Assembly (NCBI GenBank): GCA_903859215.1
Contig: CAIOLW010000122.1
Span: 1-35,582, forward strand
From: an uncultured bacterium
GTDB lineage: Bacteria; Krumholzibacteriota; Krumholzibacteriia; LZORAL124-64-63
DNA length: 35,582 nt
Reading direction: 5' to 3'
The notes beneath the pieces are model-generated. The model worked only from the letters and a program-made list of their open reading frames with translations. It ran no database searches and was not told the origin of the DNA. Of this stretch, positions 24,816-32,867 are shown one piece after another. The position numbers and the translations under genes were made by a program. Positions within the stretch are counted from its first letter, which is position 1. Each line of letters starts with the position of its first letter.

Positions 24816-25745
24816 ATGCCGAACCCCCGGCAGTGCATCCTCATCGCCGCCCTCAGCCTGGCCCTGTTCCTCGCGGACCGGGCGCCGGCGCAGCCCGCCC
24901 AGTCGCAACCCGCCCAGTCGCAGCCCGCCCAGTCGCCTGGCAACGGCGACTCGCCGCGCGACGACGTCGGGCGCGGCCACCTCGAGTTCGTCGTGGTGCC
25001 GGCCGGCACCTTCCTCATGGGCAGCCCCGACACCGAGTGGGGCAGCCGCAACGACGAGACCCGGCACCAGGTCACCATCACCCGTCCCTTCTACCTGGCC
25101 CGCTACGAGATCACCCAGGCGCAGTGGGCCGCGATCACCGGCAACAACCCCAGCTTCCTCTACAACTGCCCCGACTGCCCGGTCGAGAGCATCAGCTGGT
25201 TCGAGGCCGTCAACTTCTGCAACGCCCTGTCGCGCAAGATGGGCTTCCCCTGCGCCTACACGGTCCACGACACGCTGGTGACCTGGAACCGCGCCTCCGA
25301 CGGCCTGCGCCTGCCCACCGAGGCCGAGTGGGAGTACGCCTGCCGCGCCGGCACGACGACGGTGTTCAACACCGGCGATTGCCTCGGCACCGAACAGGCC
25401 AACTACCTGGGCTATGATCCGCAGAAGGGCTGCCCGAAGGGGATGTGGCGCGGCCAGGCGATCGAGGTCGGCAGCTTCGAACCCAACCAGTGGGACCTGC
25501 ACGACATGCACGGGAACATCAGCGAATGGTGCTGGGACCGACACGGCTTCTGGACGGCCGCCGCCGCGACCGATCCCAGCGGACCCGACCGCGGCGCCGA
25601 GCGCATCATCCGCGGCGGCAACTGGCACGAACTGGGCCGAAACTGCCGTTCCGCCGCGCGCCAGAAGGCCTTCCCCGACCAGCAGTTCACGCACGTCGGC
25701 CTGCGCCTGGCGCGCTCGATGCCGAAGGAAGCCGGGGGACGTTGA
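24816..25745 (+). CDS. Secreted SUMF1/FGE-fold protein
   Basis: The 309-residue protein has a Sec-type signal peptide (CILIAALSLALFLADRAPAQ), a short linker with a tandem PAQSQ repeat, and one FGE-sulfatase/SUMF1 domain (about 50-305). Domain motifs are FVVVPAGTFLMGSP, ITRPFYLARYEITQAQWAAI, ISWFEAVNFCNALS, LRLPTEAEWEYACRAGT, WDLHDMHGNISEWCWD and RIIRGGNWHELGRNCRSAAR. The fold covers formylglycine-generating enzyme, EgtB, PvdO and many proteins of unknown role. Authentic aerobic FGE has two cysteines in the last motif; here only the second is present, so FGE activity is doubtful. The protein is unusually cysteine-rich. ATG 24816 begins the signal peptide. A sulfatase follows with overlapping stop and start. 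Confidence 0.88.
   Translation: MPNPRQCILIAALSLALFLADRAPAQPAQSQPAQSQPAQSPGNGDSPRDDVGRGHLEFVVVPAGTFLMGSPDTEWGSRNDETRHQVTITRPFYLARYEITQAQWAAITGNNPSFLYNCPDCPVESISWFEAVNFCNALSRKMGFPCAYTVHDTLVTWNRASDGLRLPTEAEWEYACRAGTTTVFNTGDCLGTEQANYLGYDPQKGCPKGMWRGQAIEVGSFEPNQWDLHDMHGNISEWCWDRHGFWTAAAATDPSGPDRGAERIIRGGNWHELGRNCRSAARQKAFPDQQFTHVGLRLARSMPKEAGGR
24891..24935 (+). repeat. Three tandem 15-base repeats in the linker of the SUMF1-fold gene
   Basis: CAGCCCGCCCAGTCG occurs at 24891-24905, 24906-24920 (one base changed) and 24921-24935, encoding QPAQS three times directly after the signal peptide. The in-frame unit length means copy-number change would only alter linker length. Confidence 0.9.
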
Positions 25746-27121
25746 GCCCCCTGCCCCCCATCTCCCGGCGCGATGCGCTGCGCCTGCTCGGCGCCGGCGC
25801 CGCCACGCTCGCCCTGGCGGACCTGGCGGGCTGCGAACGCGGCGGCAACGCGCGTCAGCCGAATATCCTCATCATCCTGACGGACGACGTGCGCCACGAC
25901 GCCATGGGCTGCGCCGGCGACAAGCGCCTGGAAACCCCGAACCTGGACAAGCTGGCTGCCGACGGCGTGCGCTTCGCGAACGCGTTCGTCACCACCAGCC
26001 TGTGCAGCCCGTCGCGGGCCAGCATGCTCACCGGTTGCTACGCGCACCGGCACGGCGTGCACGACAACTTCTCGCGCGATCCCGAGGCCTCGTGCCCCAC
26101 CTTCGCCGAGGTCCTGCAGAAGGCCGGCTACGACACCGGCTACGTCGGCAAGTGGCACATGCTGCAGAGCGGCACGCCGCGCGCCGGCTTCGACCATTGG
26201 GTCAGCTTCACGGGACAGGGCGAGTACTTCCGCAACACGATGAACATCGACGGCAAGTGGAATCTGGTCATCAACTACGTCACCGACGAGCTGACCGACC
26301 ACGCCGTGAAGTTCATCGAGCGCGAACGCACGAAGCCGTTCCTGCTCGTGCTGGGCCACAAGGCCGCCCACGCCCCCTTCGTGCCCGCGCAACGGCACGC
26401 GCAGCGCTACGCGGGCGTCGACTTCACGCCGCGCGGCAGCCACGGCGGCGCCGGCCTGTCAGCGCAGCCGGACTGGGGCGGGCGCAACGAGGGCGCGCTG
26501 AAGCCGGAAGACCTGCGCAACTACCACCGCTGCCTGCTCGCGGTGGACGAGAGCGTGGGCCGGCTGGTCGAGTCGCTGAAGAAGCGCAAGCTGCTGGACG
26601 ACACCCTCATCATCTACACCAGCGACAACGGCCTGATGCTGGGCGAGCACGGCGGCCTGGGCGACAAGCGCGCCGCCTACGAGCCGTCCATCCGCGTGCC
26701 GATGCTGGTCCGCCACCCGAAATTGGCGCCGCGCGGCAAGGTCAACGAGGAGATGGTGCTCGGCATCGACCTGATGCCCGCGCTGTGCGAGGCCGCGGGC
26801 GTCCCCGCGCCCACCGATGTGCAGGGCCGCAGCTGGCTCCCGCTGCTCAAGGGCGGCAAGGGGCGCGAGGACTTCCTCTACGAATACTTCCGCGAGGAAG
26901 GCCCGGTCCCCACCTGCCTGGCCGTGCGCTCGCGCGACTGGAAGTACATCTCGTACCCCGAGGACGCGAACCTGCCGGCCGAGCTGTACGACCTGCGCGC
27001 CGACCCCGACGAAAGCGCCAACCTCGCGGGCAAGCCTGAACATGCCGCCACCCGGCAGCAGATGGCCGCGCGACTGGCGGCCCTGCTGCAGGAGACCGGC
27101 TACCGCCAGAACCGGGCCTGA
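25742..27121 (+). CDS. Tat-exported lipoprotein sulfatase (arylsulfatase family, cysteine type)
   Basis: The 459-residue protein is an alkaline-phosphatase-superfamily sulfatase. It has NILIILTDDVRHDAMGC with metal-binding aspartates, the sulfatase signature CSPSRASMLTG whose cysteine C88 would become formylglycine, VGKWHM, and TSDNGLMLGEHG with the second metal site. The N-terminus ISRRDALRLLG carries a twin-arginine motif (R9, R10) followed by a hydrophobic stretch and lipobox LAGC (C31), so Tat export as a lipoprotein is likely. The start is TTG 25742, overlapping the preceding stop, with GGGGGA just upstream. Formylglycine must be installed before Tat export, so a cytosolic maturase is needed. 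The sulfated substrate is unknown. Confidence 0.92.
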   Translation: MSPLPPISRRDALRLLGAGAATLALADLAGCERGGNARQPNILIILTDDVRHDAMGCAGDKRLETPNLDKLAADGVRFANAFVTTSLCSPSRASMLTGCYAHRHGVHDNFSRDPEASCPTFAEVLQKAGYDTGYVGKWHMLQSGTPRAGFDHWVSFTGQGEYFRNTMNIDGKWNLVINYVTDELTDHAVKFIERERTKPFLLVLGHKAAHAPFVPAQRHAQRYAGVDFTPRGSHGGAGLSAQPDWGGRNEGALKPEDLRNYHRCLLAVDESVGRLVESLKKRKLLDDTLIIYTSDNGLMLGEHGGLGDKRAAYEPSIRVPMLVRHPKLAPRGKVNEEMVLGIDLMPALCEAAGVPAPTDVQGRSWLPLLKGGKGREDFLYEYFREEGPVPTCLAVRSRDWKYISYPEDANLPAELYDLRADPDESANLAGKPEHAATRQQMAARLAALLQETGYRQNRA

Positions 27122-27148
27122 CCGTCTTCATCCGAAGTTGCCAAGACC

Positions 27149-27183
27149 GCCGCCGCGGGCGCACAATGCCCCGGCGGCTTTTT
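27149..27183 (+). terminator. Intrinsic terminator after the sulfatase gene
   Basis: GCCGCCGCGGGC (27149-27160) pairs with GCCCCGGCGGC (27168-27178) with one bulged C and a 7-base loop, followed by TTTTT (27179-27183). It lies 28 bases after the sulfatase stop and before corA. Confidence 0.88.
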
Positions 27184-27229
27184 CCTGCCGCCGCATCCGT
27201 AACCATCGCCGCCATCCCAGGAGGCCCGC

Positions 27230-28366
27230 GTGCCCTCGCGCTCAGCCCGTTCCGCCCGCACCCACGGCCCGGCCCCCAGGCGCCGCCACGGCAAGCCGGG
27301 CACGTCGCCGGGCACCCTGGCGCCGCGCCCGGACGCCAACCCGTCGCAGATCGAGGTCCTCAGCTACTGCCCGCAGGACGTGTCCGAAGGCAAGGCGACC
27401 GATGCCGCCTCGGCGCGCGCCCTGGCGCTGCCGGGCCACGTCAGCCTGGTCGTCGTGACGGGTGTCGAGGACCACGCGCTGCTGGACGGCTTCGGCGAAC
27501 AGTTCGGGCTGCACCGCCTGGCCCTGGAGGACGTCGCGCACACGCACCAGCGCCCCAAGTTCGACGAATACGAGGACCAGGACTTCGTCGTGCTGCGCGT
27601 GCCCGACGAAGGCGGCCAGACCACGCAGCAGATCTGCCTCTTCATCGCTCCCGGCCTCGTGCTCTGCTTCCTGGAGCGCCCCCTGCCGGGGCTCGACGCC
27701 GTCCGCGACCGCATCCGCCAGAAGCGGCCGCGCCTGATGGCCGGCGGGTCCGACTACCTGGCCTACGCGATCATCGACCTGGTCGTCGACCTCTACTTCC
27801 CGGTCATCGACGCCTACGAGAAGCGCATCGACGACATCGAGGACACCATCTTCGCCAACCCCCGCCGCGTCGAGGTGCCGGTCATCCACGAGATGAAGCG
27901 CGACCTCGCGGCCTGGCAGCGGATCTCGTGGCAGATGCGCGACGTGATCCTGCGCATGCTCGGCGAGGAGATCCCCACGCTCAGCCAGACCACGCGCCTG
28001 CACCTGCGCGACTGCCTGGACCACGCGCGCCAGCTCGTCGACCTGAACGAGGCGGCCCGCGACCGCGCCACCGGCCTGCTCGACCTCTACCTGTCGGTGA
28101 TGAGCAACCGGATGAACGAGATCATGCGCGTGCTGACGGTGATCGCCACCATCTTCATGCCGCTGGCGTTCATCGCCGGCGTCTACGGCATGAACTTCGA
28201 CACGGGGAAATCGCGGTTCAACATGCCTGAACTGGGCTGGGCGCTGGGCTATCCGTTCGCGCTGGGGCTGATGGCCGCCACGGCGGCGGGGCTGCTGCTC
28301 TACTTCCGCAGGCAGGGCTGGTTCGGCGGCGAGGACCGCCCCGATCGCGAGCGCAAGGACCGGTAG
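27230..28366 (+). CDS. corA: CorA-family magnesium/cobalt transporter
   Basis: CorA is a homopentameric inner-membrane channel for divalent cations, mainly Mg2+. The 378-residue protein has a large soluble N-terminal domain and two C-terminal membrane segments. The diagnostic GMN motif is in VYGMNFD (G320-M321-N322) at the end of the first segment, and the periplasmic loop is followed by a second segment ending LLLYFRRQGWF. The LALEDVAHTHQRPKFDEYEDQDFVV region is typical of the family. The first 35 residues are basic and proline-rich and look non-conserved. The start is GTG 27230 with GGAGG at about 27219-27223. The upstream terminator makes it a separate transcription unit. It converges with ctaB 16 bases away. 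Confidence 0.95.
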   Translation: MPSRSARSARTHGPAPRRRHGKPGTSPGTLAPRPDANPSQIEVLSYCPQDVSEGKATDAASARALALPGHVSLVVVTGVEDHALLDGFGEQFGLHRLALEDVAHTHQRPKFDEYEDQDFVVLRVPDEGGQTTQQICLFIAPGLVLCFLERPLPGLDAVRDRIRQKRPRLMAGGSDYLAYAIIDLVVDLYFPVIDAYEKRIDDIEDTIFANPRRVEVPVIHEMKRDLAAWQRISWQMRDVILRMLGEEIPTLSQTTRLHLRDCLDHARQLVDLNEAARDRATGLLDLYLSVMSNRMNEIMRVLTVIATIFMPLAFIAGVYGMNFDTGKSRFNMPELGWALGYPFALGLMAATAAGLLLYFRRQGWFGGEDRPDRERKDR

Positions 28367-28382
28367 GCGGCGGCGAGCGCGT

Positions 28383-29273
28383 TCAGCGCCCCGGCACCAG
28401 CAGCGCGTCGGTCACCAGCAGCACGCAGACCAGCAGCGCGAACGTGTTGATCTCCATGAAGCGGAGCCGGCAGGCGCGCCGGAACGGCTGCAGCGCGGCG
28501 CCCGGGGTCACGCCCGGCACGGCCAGCCGCAGCAGCGCAATCGCGCGGACCACCAGCAGCGCGCCCGCGCCCGCCAGCACGTAGGCCAGCGCCGGCCGGT
28601 CGAACAGGCGCGCCAGCGGCAGCAGCAGCGCCGCCGCACTCACCGCCGCGATCCACAAAAATGTCAGCCGCAGCACCTGCACGCGGTCGAAGCGGTCCAG
28701 CAGCGACGGCAGGCCGCCGCCCTGGTAGTCCTGCGCGTAGAACAGCAGCAGCAGCCAGAAGTGCGGGATCTGCCAGAGGAAGAAGAAGAACGACACCAGG
28801 TGGATGGTCGGGTCCTGCAGGTAGCCGCCCGCCGCCGTCCAGCCCATGGCCGGGGGCAGCGCGCCGATCAGCGCGCCGGGCAGCGCCGCGAACGGCGTCA
28901 CGCGCTTGAGCGGGGTGTAGACCAGGTTGTAGACGACGGCCGCGCCCACGCCCAGCCACGCCGCCGCCGGCGAGTACGGGTACAGGAGCGCCGTCCCGGC
29001 CGCCAGCAACGTCGCGGCGAAAACGCCGGCGCCGGACCGCGAAACGCGCCCGGACGGGATCGGCCGCGCCGCCGTGCGCGGCATCAGCGCGTCGACTTTC
29101 GCATCCTGCACCTGGTTGAACGCGGCGGCGCCGCAGGCCTGCAGCAGCACGCCCAGCGACAGCGGCACCAGCGGCCAGTCGAACCGCCCCCGCGCCATCA
29201 CGTAGCCGACCACCAGCGTGAACGTCGACGCCACGGTGATCCTCAGTTTCAGCAGCTGCAGCCAGGCCTTCAC
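28383..29273 (-). CDS. ctaB: Protoheme IX farnesyltransferase (heme O synthase)
   Basis: CtaB adds a farnesyl group to protoheme to make heme O, precursor of heme A for the oxidase encoded upstream. The 296-residue protein has about nine membrane segments and the UbiA-family prenyl-diphosphate site NQVQDAKVDALMPRTAARPI, with the NX3DX3D acidic pattern and following arginines. VVYNLVYTPLKRVT and FFFLWQIPHFWLLLLFY, a segment diagnostic of heme O synthases, are also present. The start is GTG 29273 with GGGAGAA upstream, 15 bases after the coxB stop. It is the last gene of the oxidase operon. The heme A synthase gene (ctaA) is not in this window. Confidence 0.95.
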   Translation of the reverse strand: MKAWLQLLKLRITVASTFTLVVGYVMARGRFDWPLVPLSLGVLLQACGAAAFNQVQDAKVDALMPRTAARPIPSGRVSRSGAGVFAATLLAAGTALLYPYSPAAAWLGVGAAVVYNLVYTPLKRVTPFAALPGALIGALPPAMGWTAAGGYLQDPTIHLVSFFFFLWQIPHFWLLLLFYAQDYQGGGLPSLLDRFDRVQVLRLTFLWIAAVSAAALLLPLARLFDRPALAYVLAGAGALLVVRAIALLRLAVPGVTPGAALQPFRRACRLRFMEINTFALLVCVLLVTDALLVPGR

Positions 29274-29288
29274 GCCGTTCTCCCGCGG

Positions 29289-30182
29289 CTACTGCCGCTT
29301 GATGTAGTCGATGATCAGCTTGATGTCCTCGTCGTCCAGCTGCCCGGCCATGTCGGGCATCTGCGGCTGGAAGCCCACGACGATGTCGGCCTTCGGCTGC
29401 AGGATCGAGCGGCGGAGGTAGTCCTCGTCGGCCAGCACCTCGCGCTCGACGCCGTTGGTGGTGACGCGCACCTTGCTCCCGAACAGCCCCTTGTAGGTGG
29501 GGCCGACGAGCTTCGAGCCGTCGCTGGTGTGGCAGGCCACGCAGCCCTTGATCTGCATCAGCTTCAGCCCCGTGGGCCGCCCGCCGCCGCGCTCGAGCCA
29601 CACGTCGAATGTGTCGGCCGGGACGGCGATGACCTTCGACAGCATCGCGCTGTGCTTGTCGCCGCAGTACTCGGCGCACATGATGTCGTAGACGCCCTCG
29701 CGCTCGGCCTGGAACCACGCGTGGTTGTGGCGGCCCGGCATGCAGTCCTCCTTCATGCGGAAGGCCGGCACGAAGAAGCTGTGGATGACGTCCGCCGACT
29801 CCAGGTTCACGGCCACCGGCCGGCCGACCGGGACGTACAGCTCGGTGGTCTGCTTGCCGTTCTCGTACTTGAACGACCACGACCACATACGCGCCTGCAC
29901 GGTCACGGGCATGGCGCCTTTCGGCGTCTCGCGCATCACCTTGAAGCCGGCCCAGCCGTAGTAGAACATCACCATCACCAGGACGGTGGGCAGCACGGTC
30001 CACAGCGTCTCGAGCGTGGCGCTGCCCTCGATGTCGCTGGCGACGGGGTGGCGCGACCGCCGGTACTTCACCATGAAGAGGATCATGGTGGCGGTGATGC
30101 CCAGCAGCATGATCACGGACGAACCGAGGATCATCCAGAAGGTCTTGTCCACCATCCCCGAATAACTGGAAGCTCCAGCCAT
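29289..30182 (-). CDS. coxB: Cytochrome c oxidase subunit II fused to cytochrome c (caa3 type)
   Basis: Subunit II receives electrons through its CuA centre and passes them to subunit I. The 297-residue protein has two N-terminal membrane segments (about 15-37 and 61-80) and a cupredoxin domain with WSWSF. The CuA ligands are H134, C169, E171, C173, H177 and M180 (CAEYCGDKHSAM). A C-terminal class I cytochrome c follows with GCVACH (C214-H218) and methionines in MPDMAG for axial ligation. The fusion defines a caa3-type oxidase. A GTG at 30188 is possible, but AGAGGG lies six bases upstream of ATG 30182, which is therefore preferred. It follows subunit IV by ten bases, an uncommon order since subunit II usually comes first. 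Confidence 0.96.
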   Translation of the reverse strand: MAGASSYSGMVDKTFWMILGSSVIMLLGITATMILFMVKYRRSRHPVASDIEGSATLETLWTVLPTVLVMVMFYYGWAGFKVMRETPKGAMPVTVQARMWSWSFKYENGKQTTELYVPVGRPVAVNLESADVIHSFFVPAFRMKEDCMPGRHNHAWFQAEREGVYDIMCAEYCGDKHSAMLSKVIAVPADTFDVWLERGGGRPTGLKLMQIKGCVACHTSDGSKLVGPTYKGLFGSKVRVTTNGVEREVLADEDYLRRSILQPKADIVVGFQPQMPDMAGQLDDEDIKLIIDYIKRQ

Positions 30183-30192
30183 GACCACCCTC

Positions 30193-30540
30193 TCAACGGA
30201 ACGAATAGTCGAAGAACGTCAGGCCCATCACGAGGGCCAGGATCATGATTGCGGACAGGAACATCACCCTGAAGACCGCCGTCTCGTACTTGAGGTGCAT
30301 GAACCACATCAGGATCAGCGCCGCCTTGATCGGCGTGACCACCATCGCCACCCCGATGCCCACCTTGCCCGGGAACCACACCGAGGCGGCCACCGTGACC
30401 ATGGTCAGCGCCAGCAGCGCCACCCAGACCATCACGAACGTGCCGGTCGCGACGGGCGCGTGCGCGGCATGGTCGCCGGCGTGGCCGTCGCCGTGCGCGG
30501 CAGGCTGGGCGTGACCGCCAGTCGTGTGCGAATCGTGCAT
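30193..30540 (-). CDS. coxD: Cytochrome c oxidase subunit IV (prokaryotic, caa3 type)
   Basis: The 115-residue protein has a histidine-rich N-terminus (nine histidines in the first 27 residues) and three membrane segments with VVTPIKAALILMWFMHLKYE, the signature of the COX4_pro/CyoD-like subunit IV family. The subunit stabilises the oxidase and has no redox centre. The histidine-rich tail is unusual and might bind copper or another metal, which would fit a copper enzyme; this is speculation from composition. ATG 30540 has GAGGGG about nine bases upstream and lies 23 bases after the subunit III stop. The open frame extends far upstream through coxC without meaning. Confidence 0.9.
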   Translation of the reverse strand: MHDSHTTGGHAQPAAHGDGHAGDHAAHAPVATGTFVMVWVALLALTMVTVAASVWFPGKVGIGVAMVVTPIKAALILMWFMHLKYETAVFRVMFLSAIMILALVMGLTFFDYSFR

Positions 30541-30563
30541 CGTCAATCCCCTCTCGAGGCCGC

Positions 30564-31217
30564 TCAGTTGGTCAGGTAGAACAGCGGCAGCAGGAAGATC
30601 CAGACCAGGTCGACCAGGTGCCAGTACAGCCCCGTGAACTCCAGCGCGGCGTAGCGCGAGGGCGATACGTGCCCCGAGCGGATGCGCGCCGCGATCGAGC
30701 CCATGACGCCCATGCCCACCAGCACGTGGATGCCGTGCAGGCCGGTCATCATGAAATACAGGTTGAAGAACATGCCTTCGCCGGGCGGCATGGCATGCAG
30801 GTGCTCGCCGCCGGGCCAGATGCCGTGGTGGTGCTTGGCGCTCCACTCGAGGAACTTGATGACCAGGAAGCAGCAGGCCAGGCCGAAGGTGGCGCCCAGC
30901 CAGCGCAGCGACTCGGCCACCCGCGCGCGCTGCAGCGCTCCCACCGCCAGCACCATCGTCAGGCTGCTGGTCAGCAGCACGAACGTATTGGTCACGCCCA
31001 TGGCCTTGTTCAGCTCGTGCGCGGCCTCGTGGAACTCGGTCCCGTACTTGTGACGGTAGACGGCATAGATGATGAACAACCCGCCGAACAGCAGCAGCTC
31101 CGTGAACAGGAACAGCCACATGCCGGTCTTGCTGCCGATGTCGTCACGATGCTCGTGGTGCGCGGCGGCCGCGGGCGAGACGGCCGCCGCGCCCAGGGTC
31201 CCACCCTCGGCATGCAT
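30564..31217 (-). CDS. coxC: Cytochrome c oxidase subunit III
   Basis: The 217-residue protein has about five membrane segments and the COX3 family text: KTGMWLFLFTELLLFGGLF at the first helix, VLLTSSLTMVLAVGALQR, FFNLYFMMTGLHGIHVLVGM, and ALEFTGLYWHLVDLVWIFLLPLFYL at the C-terminus. The length matches the short, five-helix subunit III of caa3 and bo3 oxidases rather than the seven-helix mitochondrial form. ATG 31217 shares one base with the coxA stop (TGATG) and has AAGGAGG seven bases upstream; a GTG at 31220 adds one residue. The subunit protects the active site and supports proton uptake. Confidence 0.95.
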   Translation of the reverse strand: MHAEGGTLGAAAVSPAAAAHHEHRDDIGSKTGMWLFLFTELLLFGGLFIIYAVYRHKYGTEFHEAAHELNKAMGVTNTFVLLTSSLTMVLAVGALQRARVAESLRWLGATFGLACCFLVIKFLEWSAKHHHGIWPGGEHLHAMPPGEGMFFNLYFMMTGLHGIHVLVGMGVMGSIAARIRSGHVSPSRYAALEFTGLYWHLVDLVWIFLLPLFYLTN

Positions 31218-32863
31218 CACTGGGCCTCCTTCGCCGCGGCGGCGCGCAGCGCGGTGTGGTCATAGGGACCGGTCGTTACGGTCGGCGCCACCGCGAAGTT
31301 CAGCTGCGGCGGGGGCGACGTCGTCTGCCACTCCAGCGTCGTGCCGCCCCAGGGGTTGGCCGGCGCCGGCTCGCCGTGCTTGATCGCGCGGATCAGGTTC
31401 CAGACCATCAGGATCAGGCCCGAGACCAGGATCCACGAACCGACGGTCGAGATCAGCTCGGGCGTGTGGAAGCGCGGCAGGTAGTCGGCGTAGCGGCGCG
31501 GCATGCCCATGATGCCCAGCACCAGCATCGGGAAGTAGAGCACGTTGAAGCCGACCATGAAGATGCCCCAGGCCCAGATGGCCCGCTTCCGGTTGTACAT
31601 GCGCCCGAAGATCTTGGGCCACCAGTAGTGCATCGCGGCGAACAGCCCCACGCCCGCGCCGCCGAACATCGTGTAGTGGAAATGCCCCACCACGAAGGCC
31701 GTGTCGTGCACGTGGATGTCGGTGGCGAGCGCGCCGTTGACCAGGCCGGTCAGGCCGCCGATCGAGAACAGGAACACGAACCCGAGCGCCCACAGCAGCG
31801 GCGGCTCGATGCGGATCGAGCCCTTGTAGAGCGTGGCCATCCAGTTGAAGACCTTGATGCCGGTGGGGATGGCCACCAGGAACGTCAGGATGCTGAACAC
31901 GCGCCGCGCCGTGTCGCTCATGCCCACGGTGAACATGTGGTGGCCCCACACCATGTAGCCCACGATGGCGATGGCCATCGACGACAGCGCGATCGCCTTG
32001 TAGCCGAACACCGTGCGGCCGGCGAACGTCGGCAGGATCTCGGAGATGACGCCCATCGCCGGCAGGATCATCACGTAGACGACCGGGTGCGAGTAGATCC
32101 AGAACAAGTGCTGGTACAGGACCGGGTCGCCGCCCCGCGCCGGGTCGAAGAACCCGATGCCCAGCCAGCGCTCCATGATCACCAGCAGCAGCGTGATGCC
32201 CACGACCGGCGTGGCGATGACCTGGATCCACGACGTGGCGTACAGGCCCCAGCAGAACAGCGGCATCCGGAAGAAGCCCATGCCCGGCGCCCGCAGCCGG
32301 TGGATGGTCGTGATGAAGTTCATGCCCGTCATGATCGAGCTGAAGCCCAGCACGAACGCCGCGAACACCGCCAGCGAGACGTTGCTGCCCGACCGCAGCG
32401 CGTAGGGCGCGTAGAACGTCCAGCCCGTGTCCGGCACACCGCCGCCCGCGAACAGCGACGTCAGCGCCAGGACCGCGCCGGCGATGTACACGTACCACGA
32501 GGCCAGGTTCAGCTTCGGGAACGAGACGTCGTCCGCGCCCAACTGCAGCGGCAGGATGAAGTTGCCCATCACCGCCGGGATGCCCGGGACGATGAACAGG
32601 AAGATCATGATGACGCCGTGCAGCGTGAACAGCGAATTGTAGACGCGCGGCGTCACGTACTGCATGCCGGGGTTCATCAATTCCAAGCGGATGAGCACGC
32701 CGAGCATGACCGCCACGGTGAAGAAGAAGAACATGGCCATCATGTACATCAGGCCGATGCGCTTGTGGTCGGTCGTCGTCAGCCAGGCCATCAGGCCCCG
32801 CCGGCGGCCGTAATCCTGCAGGTAGTTGCCGGTCCAGGCGGGCCCGGTCTTCGATTCTGCCAT
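31217..32863 (-). CDS. coxA: Cytochrome c oxidase subunit I, type A2 heme-copper oxidase
   Basis: This is the catalytic subunit reducing oxygen to water and pumping protons. The 548-residue protein has about 12 membrane helices and all metal ligands: H82 (heme a) in FTLHGVIMIF, the CuB site H259 with the cross-linking Y263 in WIYSHPVVYVMILP, H308/H309 in WGHHMF, and H394 (heme a3) and H396 (heme a) in VVGHFHYTMFGG. Type A1 enzymes have glutamate in GHPEVY; here the Y257-S258 pair of the YSHPxV motif replaces it, defining type A2 as in Rhodothermus and Thermus caa3 oxidases. ATG 32863 has GGAGGG about nine bases upstream and follows the SCO gene by four bases. Confidence 0.98.
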   Translation of the reverse strand: MAESKTGPAWTGNYLQDYGRRRGLMAWLTTTDHKRIGLMYMMAMFFFFTVAVMLGVLIRLELMNPGMQYVTPRVYNSLFTLHGVIMIFLFIVPGIPAVMGNFILPLQLGADDVSFPKLNLASWYVYIAGAVLALTSLFAGGGVPDTGWTFYAPYALRSGSNVSLAVFAAFVLGFSSIMTGMNFITTIHRLRAPGMGFFRMPLFCWGLYATSWIQVIATPVVGITLLLVIMERWLGIGFFDPARGGDPVLYQHLFWIYSHPVVYVMILPAMGVISEILPTFAGRTVFGYKAIALSSMAIAIVGYMVWGHHMFTVGMSDTARRVFSILTFLVAIPTGIKVFNWMATLYKGSIRIEPPLLWALGFVFLFSIGGLTGLVNGALATDIHVHDTAFVVGHFHYTMFGGAGVGLFAAMHYWWPKIFGRMYNRKRAIWAWGIFMVGFNVLYFPMLVLGIMGMPRRYADYLPRFHTPELISTVGSWILVSGLILMVWNLIRAIKHGEPAPANPWGGTTLEWQTTSPPPQLNFAVAPTVTTGPYDHTALRAAAAKEAQ

Positions 32864-32867
32864 CGGA

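Noticed and set aside
24891-24935. Three 15-base direct repeats as a CRISPR-like or mobile-element repeat
   Set aside because: The repeats are tandem without spacers and encode an in-frame QPAQS linker, so they are ordinary coding tandem repeats.
24816-25745. Calling the SUMF1-fold gene a bona fide formylglycine-generating enzyme
   Set aside because: The first catalytic cysteine of the terminal motif is missing and the protein has a Sec signal peptide, while the neighbouring sulfatase would need modification in the cytosol.
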